Source of the DNA: DATKXO01 sp035528995
GTDB lineage: Bacteria > Planctomycetota > Phycisphaerae > UBA1845
Length of the DNA stretch: 17,577 nucleotides
Assembly (NCBI GenBank): GCA_035528995.1
Contig: DATKXO010000439.1
Span: forward strand, 1-17,577
Direction of reading: 5' to 3'
Under the pieces are notes generated by a model that saw only the letters and a list, made by a program, of their open reading frames with translations, was not told the DNA's origin and searched no databases. This document shows positions 15,154-17,577 of this stretch, one piece after another. Made by a program: the position numbers and the translations under genes. Numbering within the stretch: position 1 is the stretch's first letter; the number at the start of each line of letters is the position of its first letter.

Positions 15154-15236
15154 CCAGAAAAAATGCGGCCACACCTTATACGCCTATCTGCTGCCTGTTG
15201 GGAGAGTGCCAGTGCGGGGAGCCTTACACCAACCTC

Positions 15237-15265
15237 AGTATACCACACATCAGGTGGACCGGCAA
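15237..15265 (-). promoter_or_regulatory. Sigma-70-type promoter candidate for the sigma factor gene
   Basis: On the minus strand TTGCCG (15265-15260, four of six) and TATACT (15242-15237, five of six) are 17 bases apart. The predicted start near 15230 gives a leader of about 215 bases that contains both inverted repeats. Confidence 0.5.
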
Positions 15266-15356
15266 CCGTCCGGAAGAATTCCCACCGTTTTTGACGTGCC
15301 CGCACGCGGGGATCGGACCGTCCACCGGGCGGCGTGCCCCGCCGGTGACACCAGGC

Positions 15357-16643
15357 TCATTCGTGCCGCAGGGCCTCGATCGGGTCGAGCTTGGCCGCCG
15401 CCACCGCGGGGTACATGCCGAAGAAAATGCCGACCAGCACCGAGAGCGTGAAGCTCACCACCATGGTCCACGGCTGGACGATGGTCTGCCAGCCGGCCCA
15501 GGCGTTGATGGCCCAGGCGCTGGCCCCGCCGACGCCGATACCCAGCAGCCCCGCCCCCGTCGAAAGCACGACCGTCTCGACCAGGAACTGCACGGTGATG
15601 TGCCGCCGCTTGGCACCCAACGCCCGGCGGATGCCGATCTCGCGCGTCCGTTCCGTGACCGTGGCCAGCATGATGTTCATGATCCCGATCCCGCCGACCA
15701 GCAGGGAGATGCCGGCGATGAACCCCAACATGAGCTTCTGGTTGCGGGCCTTCTTCTCGGCCAGCTTCAGTCGGGCCAAGGGCACGCGGATCTCGTAGTC
15801 GCCCTTGTCGTGGTTCCTTTCGAAGACGCGCTTGACCATCTCCGAGACGCTCTCCACGCGCTGGAGACTGTCCACGTTCACGTAGAGGGCCGAAAGCTGC
15901 TGTTTGAAGAATTCGCGGGAGCCGCTGGTACGGCGCATGGTCGTGTCGCCGTAACGCTTCACCGCCGTCGCATAAGGGACCAGGATTTCGCGGTTGAGGT
16001 TCCGCTCCTCGACGCCGCGGGCCGGCGCTCCGGCGGTCTGCACCCGATTGAGCACCCCCACTACCGTGTAGGGCACCGATTGGGCGTAGCGCTCGGCCAT
16101 GATCGGCTGACCGATCGCATCCTGGTAGGTGAACAGCTCGCGGCGGACGTCGTCACCGATGACGCAGACGTTCTTGACGTCCGCGTTGTCGAAGTCGCAG
16201 AGCGGCCGGCCCTGGGCGACCGAGATGTTGACCGTCTCGAAGAACGCCGGGCTGGTCCCCACCACCTGTCCTTCGAACCGCTTGGAGCCGTACCGCACCG
16301 AATAGGCGATCGTCTTGAGGGGGATGTTGTTCTGGATGTGCGGTATGGTCGCCTCGATCAGCCGGACGTCCTGCCGCGTGATGCCGTAATCCAGCATGGT
16401 GGTCTCGCCCTCGGAAACCTGCGTGGCCCGCTCGGGCTTGACCGAGTTGATGATGATGTTCTGCGTCCCCAGCAGCCGGATCATGCGCATCTCGTCGGCG
16501 CTGGCCCCCTCGCTGATCGAGAGCATGCACACCACCGCCGCCACCCCGAAGATGATGCCCAGAGCGGTCAGCAGGCTGCGCAGCTTGTGCAGGCGCAGGT
16601 TGGTCAGGCCAAGCAGAATGGTCTCGACGCCGAAGATCGCCAT
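15357..16643 (-). CDS. MacB/FtsX-type ABC transporter permease, without its ATPase
   Basis: A 428-residue inner-membrane protein of the MacB family. Four membrane segments are visible at about 22-42, 304-328, 352-373 and 392-416. The large periplasmic MacB-PCD domain lies between the first and second. The FtsX-like C-terminal domain carries the typical stretch GGIGIMNIMLATVTERTREI (317-336), continuing with GIRRALGAKRR, and ends PAVAAAKLDPIEALRHE. Such permeases use ATP hydrolysis by a partner in the cytoplasm to drive periplasmic movements that export peptides, antibiotics or lipoproteins. No ATP-binding subunit or membrane-fusion protein lies next to it here, which is unusual. The frame runs upstream to 16928, but the ATG at 16643 has GGGAGG five bases upstream and starts the normal N-terminus. 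The rhodanese gene lies 205 bases upstream in the same orientation. Substrate unknown. Confidence 0.92.
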   Translation of the reverse strand: MAIFGVETILLGLTNLRLHKLRSLLTALGIIFGVAAVVCMLSISEGASADEMRMIRLLGTQNIIINSVKPERATQVSEGETTMLDYGITRQDVRLIEATIPHIQNNIPLKTIAYSVRYGSKRFEGQVVGTSPAFFETVNISVAQGRPLCDFDNADVKNVCVIGDDVRRELFTYQDAIGQPIMAERYAQSVPYTVVGVLNRVQTAGAPARGVEERNLNREILVPYATAVKRYGDTTMRRTSGSREFFKQQLSALYVNVDSLQRVESVSEMVKRVFERNHDKGDYEIRVPLARLKLAEKKARNQKLMLGFIAGISLLVGGIGIMNIMLATVTERTREIGIRRALGAKRRHITVQFLVETVVLSTGAGLLGIGVGGASAWAINAWAGWQTIVQPWTMVVSFTLSVLVGIFFGMYPAVAAAKLDPIEALRHE

Positions 16644-16691
16644 GGCCACCTCCCACTCGCGGACGGACGACGACGCCGCCATCGGCCTGAC

Positions 16692-16720
16692 AGCATACCG
16701 CGCACAGCCGGCCCCACCAA
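16692..16720 (-). promoter_or_regulatory. Weak promoter candidate for the ABC permease gene
   Basis: On the minus strand TTGGTG (16720-16715, three of six) and TATGCT (16697-16692, four of six) are spaced by 17 bases. The predicted start is about 40 bases before the start codon. The geometry is good but the hexamers are weak. Confidence 0.3.
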
Positions 16721-16848
16721 AACACGCCCCCGCAGAACCGGCTTGGCAGACGCCAGCGTGGGGCCGCATGCTAACACAGCGGCGGATACAGGATGTCGGA
16801 TGTTGTCGGGGCTCGGGGACAGGCGGCAACTTCGACCCGCCCTGCAAT

Positions 16849-17412
16849 TCAGCGGGTGCAACTCGGACGGTCGCAGCCGGACGTGCCTGCGGGCCGGGCC
16901 CGGTTCCAGGGCAGGGACGCGATCGCACGGGCCATCGGACAGGAGCCGGTCATGCCGGCCGCCATCAAGCCCACGCCGCCCAGCCAGGACAGGAGGATGA
17001 CCGGCGCGAACCAGTGGGCGCCGACCAGCCCGGCTACCACCATCAGGCCGATCACGAGTTGGGTCTGCTGCTGAATCGAGAGCCGGCGCCGCCCGCGAAC
17101 GACCGGAAGCCGCTCTTGGACACAGCGTTCGGTCGCGCCGTCGACGACGGCCACGTCGCCGAACCCGGCCGCACAGAGCTGCCGGGCCGCCTCCTCGGAT
17201 CGTGGCCCCTGCTTGCAGATGAGGACCACGGGCAGTGTCGGGTCCCAGGCCGATGCCCGGTGCAATAACTGGGAGAGCGGGACGCAGGTGGCCCCGGCCA
17301 CGTGGACCCGCTCGAACTCGTCCAGGTTCCGCACGTCGATCAGGTTCAGGCCGTTGCCCTGTGCCAGGCGGCTCCGCAGGTCCGCCGGGCGGATGCGCTG
17401 AAAGTCCGTCAT
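16849..17412 (-). CDS. Rhodanese domain fused to DUF2892 membrane domain (YgaP-like)
   Basis: A 187-residue protein. A rhodanese domain covers about residues 5-105, with LIDVRNLDEFERVHVAGA (24-41) and the active-site loop CKQGPRS (66-72, nucleophile C66). A DUF2892 membrane domain covers about 110-172, with two hydrophobic helices near 117-134 and 136-154 and the family ending TGSCPMARAIASLPWN. This is the layout of E. coli YgaP, a membrane-anchored sulfurtransferase. It would move sulfane sulfur from a donor to a thiol acceptor at the inner face of the membrane. The usual GGxxAW motif after the active site is degraded to DGATERC. About 15 polar residues follow the membrane domain and contain two cysteines. 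The ATG at 17412 has AGGGAG seven bases upstream. A perfect-consensus promoter and a structured leader lie upstream, so it is probably strongly transcribed and possibly regulated in the leader. Confidence 0.9.
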   Translation of the reverse strand: MTDFQRIRPADLRSRLAQGNGLNLIDVRNLDEFERVHVAGATCVPLSQLLHRASAWDPTLPVVLICKQGPRSEEAARQLCAAGFGDVAVVDGATERCVQERLPVVRGRRRLSIQQQTQLVIGLMVVAGLVGAHWFAPVILLSWLGGVGLMAAGMTGSCPMARAIASLPWNRARPAGTSGCDRPSCTR

Positions 17413-17420
17413 GTCGTGCT

Positions 17421-17517
17421 CCCTGGTGTGTTGTAAAATGAGGGAACGGGCCAGTGGCCTAGCACGGCCCGTTCCCGCTTCTCGCCCCCCGACCCCTGGT
17501 GTGGTGGCTCCCTGGTG
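17421..17517 (-). repeat. Three copies of CACCAGGG in the rhodanese leader
   Basis: The octamer CACCAGGG (CCCTGGTG on the plus strand) occurs at 17421-17428, 17494-17501 and 17510-17517. The two upstream copies are 16 bases apart. The last copy overlaps the Shine-Dalgarno of the rhodanese gene. The uppermost copy (17510-17517) and the Shine-Dalgarno copy share a longer ten-base match (ACCAGGGAGC on the minus strand). Confidence 0.55.
17442..17476 (-). terminator. Strong leader hairpin upstream of the rhodanese gene (possible attenuator)
   Basis: GGGAACGGGCC (17442-17452) and GGCCCGTTCCC (17466-17476) form a perfect 11-base-pair stem with a 13-base loop. On the minus strand it is followed by TCATTTTA and then, within 30 bases, by the Shine-Dalgarno and start codon. 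Because the promoter lies upstream of it, it sits inside the leader. It could be an attenuator, a weak terminator or an RNA-stability element. Confidence 0.6.
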
Positions 17518-17549
17518 GTACTCAACTCAACCGGCTCACTCAGCAGGTC

Positions 17550-17577
17550 ATTATATCATAACCTCATGAGATGTCAA
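17550..17577 (-). promoter_or_regulatory. Perfect-consensus sigma-70 promoter for the rhodanese gene
   Basis: On the minus strand TTGACA (17577-17572) and TATAAT (17555-17550) are both exact consensus hexamers, 16 bases apart. The spacer contains the eight-base palindrome CTCATGAG (17563-17570), a possible operator. The predicted start near 17543 gives a leader of about 130 bases to the ATG at 17412. Confidence 0.8.

Larger units (their letters stand above)
15014..15356. other. Gene-free stretch holding the sigma factor promoter and leader
   Basis: No credible protein is encoded in these 343 bases. It holds the Shine-Dalgarno of the sigma gene (15020-15025), a promoter candidate at 15237-15265 and two adjacent inverted repeats at 15113-15153. 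I see no terminator for the ABC permease that ends at 15357 in the same orientation, so read-through into the sigma gene is possible. Confidence 0.5.

Noticed and set aside
15136..15164. Hairpin near the end of the permease gene considered as its terminator
   Set aside because: The A-run lies on the plus-strand side after the hairpin, so on the transcribed minus strand the Ts precede the stem. It is also about 200 bases past the permease stop.
14724..17000. Very long plus-strand open frame (758 codons) antisense to the sigma factor and permease genes
   Set aside because: It spans three real minus-strand genes and their spacers, has low-complexity H/D/R/P-rich composition and no recognisable domain. 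It is a shadow of high third-position G+C.

Overview
This is G+C-rich bacterial chromosome, densely packed with about 16 protein-coding genes and no RNA genes, transposases or CRISPR arrays that I can see. The best guess for the host is a Planctomycetota-type bacterium, possibly Phycisphaerae. That rests on the high G+C, a strongly divergent sigma-70 factor and a degenerate phosphoglycerate-mutase-like protein in a sugar-phosphate operon. It is an inference without a database search.

Layout. Positions 1-2004 (minus strand) hold a DNA methyltransferase cut by the window edge and a PAS-domain sigma-54 activator with an altered GAFTGA loop. A 525-base gene-free stretch follows, then a diacylglycerol-kinase-like lipid kinase on the minus strand (to 3432). 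From 3681 to 12556 everything is on the plus strand: an RluA-type pseudouridine synthase, a ThiO-like glycine oxidase, then a sugar-phosphate operon from 6094. The operon reads gap, AAA ATPase, DUF3226 protein, pgk, rpe, a phosphatase-like pseudoenzyme and a queuosine-salvage glycosylase. From 12636 to 17412 the genes are on the minus strand: a secreted endonuclease/exonuclease/phosphatase protein, an unusual sigma-70 factor with a clear terminator, an orphan MacB-type permease, and a rhodanese-DUF2892 membrane protein. The last of these lies behind a perfect TTGACA/TATAAT promoter at the right edge of the window.

The main point of interest is 7123-8984. A two-gene cassette sits between gap and pgk. 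It encodes an OLD/AAA_15-like ATPase and a TOPRIM-like DUF3226 protein, has lower G+C than its neighbours, and is translationally coupled at both of its downstream junctions. ATPase-TOPRIM pairs are the core of the OLD, Gabija and PARIS anti-phage systems, so this looks like a defence-type module wired into a central-carbon operon. The other genes of the operon cover lower glycolysis (gap, pgk), the pentose phosphate pathway (rpe) and queuine recovery, whose by-product is ribose 5-phosphate.

Secondary points are a histidine phosphatase that has lost both catalytic histidines, a GAFDGA loop in the sigma-54 activator, a sigma factor with almost no room for region 3, and a structured, repeat-bearing leader upstream of the rhodanese gene.
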